Below the pieces are notes generated by a model, which did no database searches, had not been told where the DNA came from, and worked only from the letters and a program-made list of their open reading frames with translations. From Prevotella sp. CAG:1185 (GTDB lineage Bacteria; Bacteroidota; Bacteroidia; Bacteroidales; Bacteroidaceae): 16,391 nt of DNA. The stretch is taken from assembly GCA_000436695.1 (NCBI GenBank), contig HF992643.1, forward strand, positions 19,505-35,895, in the 5' to 3' direction. Of this stretch, positions 1 to 6,857 are shown piece after piece (the first letter of the stretch is position 1; each line of letters begins with the position of its first letter). The position numbers and the translations under genes are program-made.

Positions 1-1
1 A

Positions 2-1528
2 GCAAGAGCACACAAAGGCAAAATATGTATTATTTGCAAAACTACACTCGACGAAGCTAACACTGCGTTCGCCCAGGGCGGAGTAGCTTCAGTAACAAAC
101 CTCAAGGTGGACAACTTTGAAAAGCACATTGAAGACACCATGATTGCAGGCGACTATATCAGTGACCGCAAAGCTGTGGAGCAAGTTGTCAGAAATGCAC
201 CTAAACAAATAGAAGAGCTCGTTAAATGGGGCGTGAACTTTGACAAGAAGGAAAACGGAGAATTTGACCTTCACCGCGAAGGCGGACACTCAGAGTTCCG
301 TATCCTTCACCACGCTGACGACACGGGAGCCGAGATACAGAGAGGACTTATGGCAGCCGTGCGCAACACACCGGAGATTGACATAAAGGAAAATCACTTT
401 GCTGTAGAGATTATCACACAGCATCATCTTGGCATAGAGGTTACAAGACGCACACCTGACATAGAGTGCTTTGGTGCCTATGTGCTTAATCCTGACACAC
501 AGAAGGTGGACACTTATCTGAGCAAGGTTACGCTTATGTGTACCGGAGGATGCGGAGCTGTATACCAGTCGACAACCAACCCGATTATATCAACGGGCGA
601 CGGCGAGGCTATGGTTTATCGTGCTAAAGGAACGGTGCAGGACATGGAGTTCGTGCAGTTCCACCCGACAGCACTCTATCATCCGGGAGAAACTCACCCG
701 GCTTACCTCATCACAGAGGCCATGCGCGGCTACGGCGGCATACTGAGACTGCCCAACGGCGAATCGTTCATGGAGAAATATGACAAGCGACTCTCACTGG
801 CACCGCGCGACATCGTTGCACGTGCGATAGACAAGGAGATGAAGATACACGGACTTGACCACGTATGCCTTGACGTTACACACAAGGACGCCGAGGAAAC
901 CAAGCACCACTTCCCCAACATCTATCAGAAGTGTCTGTCTATTGGCATCGACATCACAAAAGAATATATACCTGTAAGACCTGCCGCCCACTATATGTGC
1001 GGAGGTATAAAGGTTGACCTCAACGGTGAATCGAGCATACACCGCCTGTACGCTATAGGCGAATGTTCATGCACAGGACTGCACGGAGGCAACCGTCTGG
1101 CAAGCAACTCGCTGATTGAGGCCGTTGTATATGCCGACGCTGCAGCACGCCACAGCCTTGAGCATGTTGACGAATACAGCTTCAACGACAACATTCCTGA
1201 ATGGAACGACGAAGGAACCATGACCAACGAGGAAAAGGTTCTGATAACTCAGAGCGTAAAAGAGGTCGGACAGATTATGAGCAACTACGTAGGTATTGTA
1301 AGAAGTGACCTCAGACTTAAACGTGCATGGGACCGCCTCGACCTGCTGTATGAAGAGACTGAGGCTCTGTTTAAGCGCGTTAAGGCAAGCCGTGACATCT
1401 GCGAGCTGCGCAACATGATCAACGTGGGCTACCTGATTACACGTCAGGCTATTGAGCGTAAGGAGTGCCGCGGACTACACTTCACAATCGACTATCCACT
1501 CCACGCTTACGACAAAAAGAAAGACTGA
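2..1528 (+). CDS. nadB: L-aspartate oxidase, 5'-truncated by window edge
   Basis: FAD enzyme that oxidises L-aspartate to iminoaspartate, the first step of de novo NAD synthesis; NadA then makes quinolinate. It acts in the cytoplasm. The open frame runs from base 2 with no start codon. Its first readable residues include FAQGGVAS, which lies well inside this family, so about 30-40 residues with the FAD-binding GxGxxG loop lie off the left edge; the GTG at 107 is internal. Family landmarks, in order: HREGGHS (272-292), QFHPTAL (about 655-675) carrying an active-site His, APRD near 800 carrying an active-site Arg, PAAHYMCGG (about 980-1005) carrying a second active-site His, and NRLASNS (about 1090-1110). 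The C-terminal helical domain ends in YPLHAYDKKKD. GGNRLASNS and the HREGGHS loop favour NadB over succinate dehydrogenase or fumarate reductase flavoproteins. A strong terminator 80 bp downstream suggests nadB is the last gene of its transcript. Confidence 0.96.
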   Translation, partial: ARAHKGKICIICKTTLDEANTAFAQGGVASVTNLKVDNFEKHIEDTMIAGDYISDRKAVEQVVRNAPKQIEELVKWGVNFDKKENGEFDLHREGGHSEFRILHHADDTGAEIQRGLMAAVRNTPEIDIKENHFAVEIITQHHLGIEVTRRTPDIECFGAYVLNPDTQKVDTYLSKVTLMCTGGCGAVYQSTTNPIISTGDGEAMVYRAKGTVQDMEFVQFHPTALYHPGETHPAYLITEAMRGYGGILRLPNGESFMEKYDKRLSLAPRDIVARAIDKEMKIHGLDHVCLDVTHKDAEETKHHFPNIYQKCLSIGIDITKEYIPVRPAAHYMCGGIKVDLNGESSIHRLYAIGECSCTGLHGGNRLASNSLIEAVVYADAAARHSLEHVDEYSFNDNIPEWNDEGTMTNEEKVLITQSVKEVGQIMSNYVGIVRSDLRLKRAWDRLDLLYEETEALFKRVKASRDICELRNMINVGYLITRQAIERKECRGLHFTIDYPLHAYDKKKD

Positions 1529-1605
1529 TAAACTAAAGGTATTGCATCTGCCGGGCGGACATTGGGCTGCACGCGGAAAATATGCCATAAGTTAAGCATA
1601 AACGC

Positions 1606-1648
1606 ATAAAAGGTCTGCCGTCTGAACCATCGGACGGCAGACCTTTTT
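1606..1648 (+). terminator. Rho-independent terminator after nadB
   Basis: A stem of 15 perfect pairs (1608-1622 with 1633-1647), extendable by a U-G and a G-C pair to a six-base loop AACCAT. Its core is GGTCTGCCGTC paired with GACGGCAGACC. The right arm ends in a T run (1644-1648). The left flank carries AAAA, so the minus-strand transcript also ends in TTTT and the element could work in both directions. It lies 80 bp after the nadB stop. Confidence 0.93.
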
Positions 1649-1649
1649 A

Positions 1650-2344
1650 TGTATTGCTAACATGGCAGAAAATGGCTGATTTTTTTGCACAGAGTTTTCT
1701 TTAATCTAGAAAAACGTGTTTAAACAGATGTTAATATCAGCATGGTTATCATCCACTTTCATTAACACACGTTCACAAAACAGGAACAAAATGATGTATA
1801 ATTCATAAGTTTTGCACACCGAAACCATTGAGTTTGCATGCTGATTTGTGCCGTTTTGCACCACAAAAGCTATGCTTTTAGCTCCTAAAAGGCCACCTTT
1901 TGCATTTTAAATGTATGGCAACGGATAGTCAGTTTAGCGTAAATTACTAATATACAGATACTTATGTAAACTATCTATATTTCAGCATTTTTCAGTCAAA
2001 ACGGCGGTATGGCGATGAGCATGGACTGTCTGAGAGCGTCAAAATCAAAAAGTTTTCTGTTTTATTTGTCGTAAAACTCAACAAAATTAATGTGAATATG
2101 CAATTATATAAACAATGATTTAACCCTAATCAGCAGTCAGAATTAAGCAGGATTGCAGTATGCTTTTTCGCAGACATGGCATGATGTGTCAATAATATTC
2201 ATACGGAAAAATGGCTGATGAAGAACAATAATACTACAGAAAGAATAGGTCTGCCTGTATAAATAAACGATATACGGAATGATGAACGATTTAGGTTTAA
2301 GACATGGAAAGCCTAAACAAGGAACAAAGTTAGGAGCTGCAACA
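1650..2344. other. AT-rich intergenic spacer with hairpin cluster
   Basis: About 700 bp without a convincing gene between the nadB terminator and the promoter of the thioredoxin-like gene. It holds a cluster of short inverted repeats at 1854-1901, a perfect minus-strand TAATTTTG box at 2082-2089 without a good -33 partner, and a short plus-strand ORF at 2282-2362 whose end overlaps the promoter. The octamer TTTAACCC occurs twice on the left side of the window (about 2121 and 2392) and again near 15821, possibly by chance. The 71-codon minus-strand frame across 2143-2358 has no family resemblance I recognise and an unremarkable composition. I see no tRNA, riboswitch or mobile-element remnant that I can name. 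Confidence 0.6.
1854..1901. repeat. Cluster of three overlapping/adjacent mini-hairpins
   Basis: Three short perfect inverted repeats lie within 48 bp: TTTTG/CAAAA around CACCA (1854-1868), AAAAGC/GCTTTT around TAT (1865-1879), and AAAAGG/CCTTTT around CCA (1887-1901). The first two share the AAAA at 1865-1868, so they are mutually exclusive foldings. All use A4/T4 arms closed by a G or C base. The regular design suggests an intergenic palindromic repeat unit rather than a terminator, because no gene ends nearby. Whether it is dispersed through the genome cannot be seen from this window. Confidence 0.5.
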
Positions 2345-2362
2345 CTTGCAAAAATCACATAA
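2282..2362 (+). CDS. Possible 26-residue ORF, doubtful
   Basis: ATG at 2282 (a second ATG directly precedes it at 2279) to TAA at 2360-2362 encodes 26 residues, starting MNDLGLRHGKPKQ and ending in AATLAKIT. The composition (Gly, Lys, Ala, Thr, few rare codons) looks more protein-like than the AT-rich DNA around it, and in-frame upstream sequence back to a stop at 2264 reads TIYG. No Shine-Dalgarno is visible, which is uninformative in this phylum. The end overlaps the -33 element of the next gene's promoter. It could be a real small protein, the tail of a decayed gene, or chance. I do not recognise a family. Confidence 0.2.
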   Translation: MNDLGLRHGKPKQGTKLGAATLAKIT

Positions 2363-2376
2363 AAATCTTATTTTTG
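2345..2376 (+). promoter_or_regulatory. Bacteroidetes-type promoter for the thioredoxin-like gene
   Basis: The -7 box TATTTTTG (2369-2376) matches TAnnTTTG exactly. A -33 element CTTG (2345-2348) lies 20 bases upstream, inside the usual 19-21 spacing. Transcription would begin near 2383, giving a leader of about 77 nt. The leader contains a 5-bp inverted repeat GCCGC/GCGGC (2409-2413 with 2430-2434) that could fold just upstream of the start codon. Confidence 0.7.
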
Positions 2377-2459
2377 CAGTCAGAGAAATATGTTTAACCC
2401 TACTACAAGCCGCATGAACAATGAACACGGCGGCATGCAAAGACTAAAAACACAGCAAC

Positions 2460-3002
2460 ATGAACAACACTTTGATAACACGGATAGCCATATTTTTAGC
2501 GTCACTGCTATGCATGACATCATGCACGATAGGCAGCGAGGACAACAATGAATATGGAAAAGGAATGTTGGAAGAAGGCACTATTGCGCCCGACTTCATG
2601 ATATATACCGACAGCGTGCCTGAAGGATTTGCGCTCAGCTCGCTGCGCGGACAATATGTGCTGATAGAGTTTTGGGCGTCGTGGTGTCCCGACTGCCAGA
2701 AAGAAACCGAAAACATGAAGCAGATGTATGCAGCTTACGCTCCGAAGGGTGTGGTGTTTGTGGGCGTTTCGTTCGACACCGACAAAGAAGAGTGGCAGCA
2801 ATATATAAGCGACAACGGCCTTAACTGGATTCAGTTTAGCGAATTAAAGCCGTGGAAAGAGAGTTCTATTTCCACGGCTTACAACGTCAGATGGATTCCC
2901 ACCTTGTATCTTATAGACAAAGACGGCAGAGTGGTGCTCGGCACGGTCAGCGTTAGCGAGATGAACAGCCGCCTCGCCTCGCTCAACCTTAACGGTCAGT
3001 AA
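2460..3002 (+). CDS. Thioredoxin-fold lipoprotein, TlpA/ResA-like
   Basis: A 180-residue envelope thiol-disulfide oxidoreductase of the AhpC/TSA-Redoxin/TlpA group. Residues 1-21 form a lipoprotein signal (positive N-end, hydrophobic core, then MTSC) with Cys22 as the predicted lipidation site; the following GSEDNN is acidic, as in Bacteroidetes lipoproteins sorted to the outer membrane. The fold starts at about 38 with the family opening IAPDF. The redox motif is WCPDC (75-79), and the cis-proline is in WIPT (Pro147). The substrate is unknown; relatives reduce cytochrome c apoproteins or other envelope disulfides, or respond to oxidative or nutrient stress. CPDC differs from the CxPC of classical TlpA/ResA (CEPC) and thioredoxin (CGPC), so redox potential and partner cannot be assumed. 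It has its own promoter (2345-2376). Its last codons overlap the 3' end of the convergent phosphatase gene by 14 bp, so no terminator separates them. Confidence 0.9.
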   Translation: MNNTLITRIAIFLASLLCMTSCTIGSEDNNEYGKGMLEEGTIAPDFMIYTDSVPEGFALSSLRGQYVLIEFWASWCPDCQKETENMKQMYAAYAPKGVVFVGVSFDTDKEEWQQYISDNGLNWIQFSELKPWKESSISTAYNVRWIPTLYLIDKDGRVVLGTVSVSEMNSRLASLNLNGQ

Positions 3003-4500
3003 CGGCAGTGACAGGATTGCCTATGCTGCCGTTAGGAATTTGTATGTCGATCATGGCGCACACCGTAGGCACGATGTCGGTCATCCAAACCTTTTCGTGA
3101 GTCTCGCCCGGCGCAACGTGCCATCCCATCAGCAGGAACGGTATGTGAGCGTCGTAAGGATTCCATGTGCCGTGAGTTGTTCCGCCGTCAATCTTGTCGC
3201 TGTACACATCATAGTTGGCAGGTTGAACAATAAGCTGTATGTCGCCGCTGCGCATACGGTTGTATCCGTTGATAATCTTCTCGCGGATAAGAGCCGGAAC
3301 TGTAGCGTCAGACACGTGCTCAAGGTCTACCACATAGGCAAACATCGGATTCTTCTTCAGCCATTCAACGGCAGCCTTCTTAACATCGTCAAGACTTACC
3401 GACAGAGCCTCAACGGCTTCATGGTTGATAAACACTTTGTAATTGTCGATGCAGCGCACAAGAGCAGTTTTAGAACCGAACTTGTTAACAAGATATGTGT
3501 TGAGTTCTTTTTCTACTGTCGGCACTACAAAGCCGTCGGCAGGTATGTCATGCTCACGCGACAGCTGAATGCTGTTGGCAGCTCCGTGGTCGGCAGTGAG
3601 GAACACCAGATACTGATTTTTACCGACATTCTGGTCGAGATAGCTGAACAGGTCGGCAAGACGCTTGTCAAGGTCAACATAAATATCACGTGTTTTGTCG
3701 CTGTGAGTGCCATATTTATGGCCTATCAGGTCGGTGCATGAAAAGCTTACCGTAAGCAGGTCGGTAACATCGTCCTTGCCCAACATCTCTCCTTCAACGG
3801 CAGCCTTGGCCATTTCCTCGGTTATCTTGTTGCCGAGCGGCGAATAGCATATCTGGTCTTTAGTAACCTTTCCTATGGTTTTGTTATAGTCAGCAGCCCA
3901 TTTTGGAAGTTCCTTCATATAGTAGGTGCTGCTTATAAATGTGCCTGTGGTATAGTCTATCCAGTAAGCTCCGTCGGCAGCATGTCCGGCAGGAAGAATA
4001 GACGCACGGTCTTTCAGCGACACGCCGATTACTTTTGCCTTAAAGTCGGTTGCTATCTTAAGCTCGTCGCCTATGGTTGTGGTGAGCATATTGCGCGGCG
4101 ACATCTTTCCTTCGTCCGACTTGCTGCCCACTGTATTGACGGTAGAATCGGCACAGCAATAGGTCATCTTGCCGTTAAGCAGAAAAGTGTTGCCGGCTAT
4201 TCCGTGTACAGAGGGCACAGTGCCGGTGAATATCGAAGTATGTCCAACAGCCGTTACTGAAGGAACATAGTTTATCATCGTGTTCTCACACTTGAAACCT
4301 TCGTTCATAAGACGCCTGAATCCGCCTTCACCGAACAGATTGTAATAACGGTAAAGATAGTCCCAGCGCATCTGGTCGACAACGATGCCGACAACGAGTT
4401 TTGGCCTTTCAGCTCCAGCAGCCAACGCTCTGGCACAGCCAAAGGCCATAAGCAAAAACACCGCAACGAGGGCGTTTGCCTTCAAAAAGAATCTTTTCAT
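2989..4500 (-). CDS. PafA-like alkaline phosphatase (secreted)
   Basis: A 503-residue alkaline-phosphatase-superfamily hydrolase, closest by motif to PafA, the phosphate-irrepressible phosphatase of Elizabethkingia/Chryseobacterium, which releases phosphate from a wide range of monoesters. The layout matches PafA almost residue for residue. Zn ligands are Asp42 in VDQMRWD, Asp257 and His261 (DLIGH), Asp304 and His305 (TADHG), and His443 (THGTW). The nucleophile is Thr83 in PSVTAVGHTS, with Asn104, Lys163 and Arg165 (SLKDR) as the phosphate-binding trio. Having both Lys163 and Arg165 favours monoesterase over the phosphodiesterase/NPP branch. The N-terminus is a signal peptide (basic MKRFFLK, hydrophobic 10-21). 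Cleavage could be near ALA27, but AFGC22 could be a weak lipobox, so periplasmic versus lipid-anchored is open. Transcribed alone from upstream of 4500; only a partial -7 box (TAATTTAG, 4536-4543) without a -33 element is visible. Confidence 0.9.
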   Translation of the reverse strand: MKRFFLKANALVAVFLLMAFGCARALAAGAERPKLVVGIVVDQMRWDYLYRYYNLFGEGGFRRLMNEGFKCENTMINYVPSVTAVGHTSIFTGTVPSVHGIAGNTFLLNGKMTYCCADSTVNTVGSKSDEGKMSPRNMLTTTIGDELKIATDFKAKVIGVSLKDRASILPAGHAADGAYWIDYTTGTFISSTYYMKELPKWAADYNKTIGKVTKDQICYSPLGNKITEEMAKAAVEGEMLGKDDVTDLLTVSFSCTDLIGHKYGTHSDKTRDIYVDLDKRLADLFSYLDQNVGKNQYLVFLTADHGAANSIQLSREHDIPADGFVVPTVEKELNTYLVNKFGSKTALVRCIDNYKVFINHEAVEALSVSLDDVKKAAVEWLKKNPMFAYVVDLEHVSDATVPALIREKIINGYNRMRSGDIQLIVQPANYDVYSDKIDGGTTHGTWNPYDAHIPFLLMGWHVAPGETHEKVWMTDIVPTVCAMIDIQIPNGSIGNPVTAVTDR

Positions 4501-4589
4501 GTTTTGTATATATTATTTACTGTTTGTTCAGGGCGCTAAATTAGCCACATGCGATTACACAGGTGTTTCATTAGTGTTACATTTAAACT

Positions 4590-4621
4590 ACACAGCACCA
4601 CACAAAAGTGCGGTGCTGTGT
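4590..4621 (-). terminator. Hairpin terminator after buk
   Basis: A 10-bp perfect stem (ACACAGCACC at 4590-4599 with GGTGCTGTGT at 4612-4621), one A/C mismatch, then three more pairs closing on an AAAA loop. It starts 24 bp past the butyrate kinase stop. On the minus strand the tail is only AGTTTAAA, so the T run is weak. It may be a terminator or an mRNA-stabilising end, and it also separates buk from the phosphatase gene downstream. Confidence 0.6.
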
Positions 4622-4644
4622 ACATGCTTATGAAAAAAACTATA

Positions 4645-5715
4645 TTATAATCCTTCACCTGTATATTCGAGCAAAGGCAACGTACCTCTCAATGCTCCGA
4701 GAGCGTTATAGGCCAAAGAGCCCATCTCGTCCTCGCCCGGGCAAACAACAACAGGCGCAATATAGCCTACAAGCTGTTTCAGACGGTCGGTGCAATATGT
4801 GTCGTAGGCAATGCCTCCGGTAAGGATTATTGCGTCAACCTGTCCTGTCAGAGCCACATACATGGCGCCAATCTGCTTGGCTATGGTGTATATCATGGCG
4901 TTGACAACGCTTATGGCATGCTCGTCGCCGTTCTCGACATCACGCGATATTGCTATCATATCGTTTGTTCCGAGATAAGCCGTGAGTCCTCCGCGTCCGC
5001 TTATCAGCTGTTTTATCTGTTTCTGAGTGTACTTTCCGCCGAAGCACATCTCAACAAGCTGACCTGCAGGCAGTGTGCCGGCACGCTCTGTTGAGAAAGG
5101 TCCCTCGCCGTTAAGGGCGTTGTTGACATCGATAACCTTGCCCTTGCGGTGTGCTCCGACAGATATTCCTCCGCCAAGATGTGCCACAATGAGGTTGAGG
5201 TCTTCATACTTACGGCCTATTGAAGCGGCGTATCTTCTCGACACAGCCTTCTGGTTGAGGGCGTGAAACACCGACCTGCGCTCCATGCCCGGGATGCCCG
5301 TGAAGCGTGCTTCAGGACAAAGCTCGTCGACAACCACCGGGTCGGCTATATAAGCAGGACACGAACAGCGCGACGCTATTTCGTCGGCGATGAGCGCTCC
5401 AAGATTGCAGGCATGTTCCATCTCGGCATGAATAAGGTCGTACTTCATCTTCTCGTTAACGGCATAGACACCGCCTTTGAGAGGTTTAAGGAGTCCGCCA
5501 CGGCCTATAACAGCATCGAAGTTAAGCTCTATGCCGTCATCGGCAAGCCGCTTCAAGATGAAATCACGACGGTATTCATATTGTTCACTGATATGATGAA
5601 AGGCGGCAAGCTCGCTCACCGGATGGTGCGCTCCCGTCATCCATACAGACTTTTCGTCTTCATAAACTGCAAGTTTTGTTGACGTTGAGCCAGGGTTTAT
5701 TACAAATATTTTCAT
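4645..5715 (-). CDS. buk: Butyrate kinase
   Basis: A 356-residue acetate/butyrate kinase family enzyme that converts butyryl phosphate (or a branched acyl phosphate) and ADP to the free acid and ATP. Length is typical for Buk (about 355) and clearly shorter than acetate kinase (about 400). The family signature NPGSTSTK is at 7-14, RGG at 72-74, DPVVVDE at 125-131, and the nucleotide-binding HLGGGIS at 179-185, followed by GEGPFSTERAG. It lies 103 bp downstream of ptb on the same strand with no promoter visible in the gap, so the two probably share the ptb transcript. A 6-bp hairpin (5769-5774 with 5786-5791) sits in the gap. No butyryl-CoA synthesis genes are in the window. In Bacteroidetes the true substrates may be isobutyryl or isovaleryl phosphates from amino-acid fermentation. 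Motifs cannot separate these options. Confidence 0.93.
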   Translation of the reverse strand: MKIFVINPGSTSTKLAVYEDEKSVWMTGAHHPVSELAAFHHISEQYEYRRDFILKRLADDGIELNFDAVIGRGGLLKPLKGGVYAVNEKMKYDLIHAEMEHACNLGALIADEIASRCSCPAYIADPVVVDELCPEARFTGIPGMERRSVFHALNQKAVSRRYAASIGRKYEDLNLIVAHLGGGISVGAHRKGKVIDVNNALNGEGPFSTERAGTLPAGQLVEMCFGGKYTQKQIKQLISGRGGLTAYLGTNDMIAISRDVENGDEHAISVVNAMIYTIAKQIGAMYVALTGQVDAIILTGGIAYDTYCTDRLKQLVGYIAPVVVCPGEDEMGSLAYNALGALRGTLPLLEYTGEGL

Positions 5716-5818
5716 TCAAGACTGATGTATAAATGAATAAATAAAAGAACGAATATCTGTGTTCTGGCAGTGTTCAGCAGCCGGAAACACTCAAAAGCAT
5801 TTTAGCCATGAAGGCTCA

Positions 5819-6733
5819 TCAGCCAAGCATGCCTGTGCAGGCAAGGGCCAGACTGTAATATTTTGATTCACACGAGTCGGCACGTGATGCCACTACTACC
5901 GGTACAGTGGTTCCGCAAAGTATGCCGGCTGTCTCAGCCTTGGCAAACAATGTGATTGTCTTGTAGAACACGTTGCCCGACTCGATGTTGGGGAATATAA
6001 GCACGTCGGCATTTCCGACAACAGGCGATGTTATGCCTTTTATGCTGCCGCTGTCGGCATCGCAGGCCGTCTTGACATCCATAGGGCCGCCCACGCACAC
6101 ATCGCCGTATTCGCCGGCTTCGGCACGTTTCTTCAACTCTTCATAGCACAGAGTGTGAGGGAACTTCTCGTTTACCTTCTCAGTGCAGTTAATGAGTGCC
6201 ACACAGGGACGTTCAACTCCGATGTGACGGCTCACGCCGATTGCATAACGCATAATAGCGTCAAACTGATCGATAGTGGGACGAGGAATGACAGCCGCGT
6301 CGGAGAACACTATCAGCTTGCGATATGTCGGTATCTGCGCTATTGTTATATGGCTCAATACTCTGCCTGGTTCCAGCAGTCCATGCTGCTTGTCGAGAAT
6401 AGCACGCAAAAGGTTATCCGTGTTTAGAGTGCCTTTCATGAGCACTGCCGCCTGACCTTCCCTGACAAGCGCCACAGCCTTTCTGGCTGCATCATCGGGA
6501 GTAGGCTCTATAAACACCTCAACATGACCTTCATAAAGTGAGCGAAGACGCTCGAATTCGGGCTTACACGCACCAGCACAAACCAACAAGAAGTCGGCAA
6601 TTCCTTCTTTTAGGCACCGTCCAACAACGTATTCAGTGTGTGAATCAGCCGGGCAAACTACTGCCACACGCTTTCTGTTTGTTACAGAACACTGACGGCT
6701 GACGATGTCATCAAAATTTCGTATTGATTCCAT
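5819..6733 (-). CDS. ptb: Phosphate butyryltransferase
   Basis: A 304-residue member of the phosphate acetyl/butyryltransferase family, converting butyryl-CoA and phosphate to butyryl phosphate and CoA for the kinase encoded next. Length fits Ptb (about 300) rather than the larger Pta enzymes. The pattern LMKGTLNTDNLL begins near residue 98, PTYRKLIVFSDAAVIPRPT lies in the middle, and GPMDVKTACD and FPNIESGNVFYK towards the C-terminus are typical of Ptb. The ATG at 6731-6733 is supported by the promoter about 95 bp upstream. First gene of the ptb-buk pair. Substrate range (straight or branched C4-C5 acyl groups) cannot be read from sequence. The role is substrate-level ATP formation in anaerobic metabolism. 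Confidence 0.94.
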   Translation of the reverse strand: MESIRNFDDIVSRQCSVTNRKRVAVVCPADSHTEYVVGRCLKEGIADFLLVCAGACKPEFERLRSLYEGHVEVFIEPTPDDAARKAVALVREGQAAVLMKGTLNTDNLLRAILDKQHGLLEPGRVLSHITIAQIPTYRKLIVFSDAAVIPRPTIDQFDAIMRYAIGVSRHIGVERPCVALINCTEKVNEKFPHTLCYEELKKRAEAGEYGDVCVGGPMDVKTACDADSGSIKGITSPVVGNADVLIFPNIESGNVFYKTITLFAKAETAGILCGTTVPVVVASRADSCESKYYSLALACTGMLG

Positions 6734-6804
6734 AGTGTTTTAAGATTTGAGTATAAAGACTATGATTCTGCGGGATAAATAAGGCCTTTAGCCTGTCATT
6801 AACT

Positions 6805-6827
6805 GCACAAATCGTCTTGTTTTGTGC
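6805..6827. promoter_or_regulatory. Inverted repeat over the ptb transcription start
   Basis: GCACAAA (6805-6811) and TTTGTGC (6821-6827) form a perfect 7-bp inverted repeat with a 9-base spacer. One arm touches the last base of the -7 box and the other covers the first transcribed bases. It could be an operator for a dimeric regulator or a leader hairpin. No regulator gene is in the window. Confidence 0.4.
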
Positions 6828-6857
6828 AAAGATAGTGTAACAATGGCAAACTTCAAA
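6827..6857 (-). promoter_or_regulatory. Strong Bacteroidetes promoter of ptb-buk
   Basis: Read on the minus strand, TTTG (6854-6857) is followed after exactly 19 bases by TATCTTTG (6827-6834), a perfect match to TTTG-N19-TAnnTTTG. Transcription should start near 6820, leaving a leader of about 87 nt before the ptb ATG. No other sequence between here and ptb fits this form. Confidence 0.85.

Noticed and set aside
107..109. GTG as the nadB start
   Set aside because: The frame is open to the left edge, and the upstream residues (FAQGGVAS) are conserved NadB sequence.
2143..2358. 71-codon minus-strand frame in the spacer
   Set aside because: Aromatic/Cys-rich sequence with no domain; such a length is expected by chance in this spacer, and no promoter precedes it.
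3040..3741. 233-codon plus-strand frame antisense to the phosphatase
   Set aside because: It lies entirely inside the phosphatase gene, whose catalytic motifs are intact, and has no recognisable domain.
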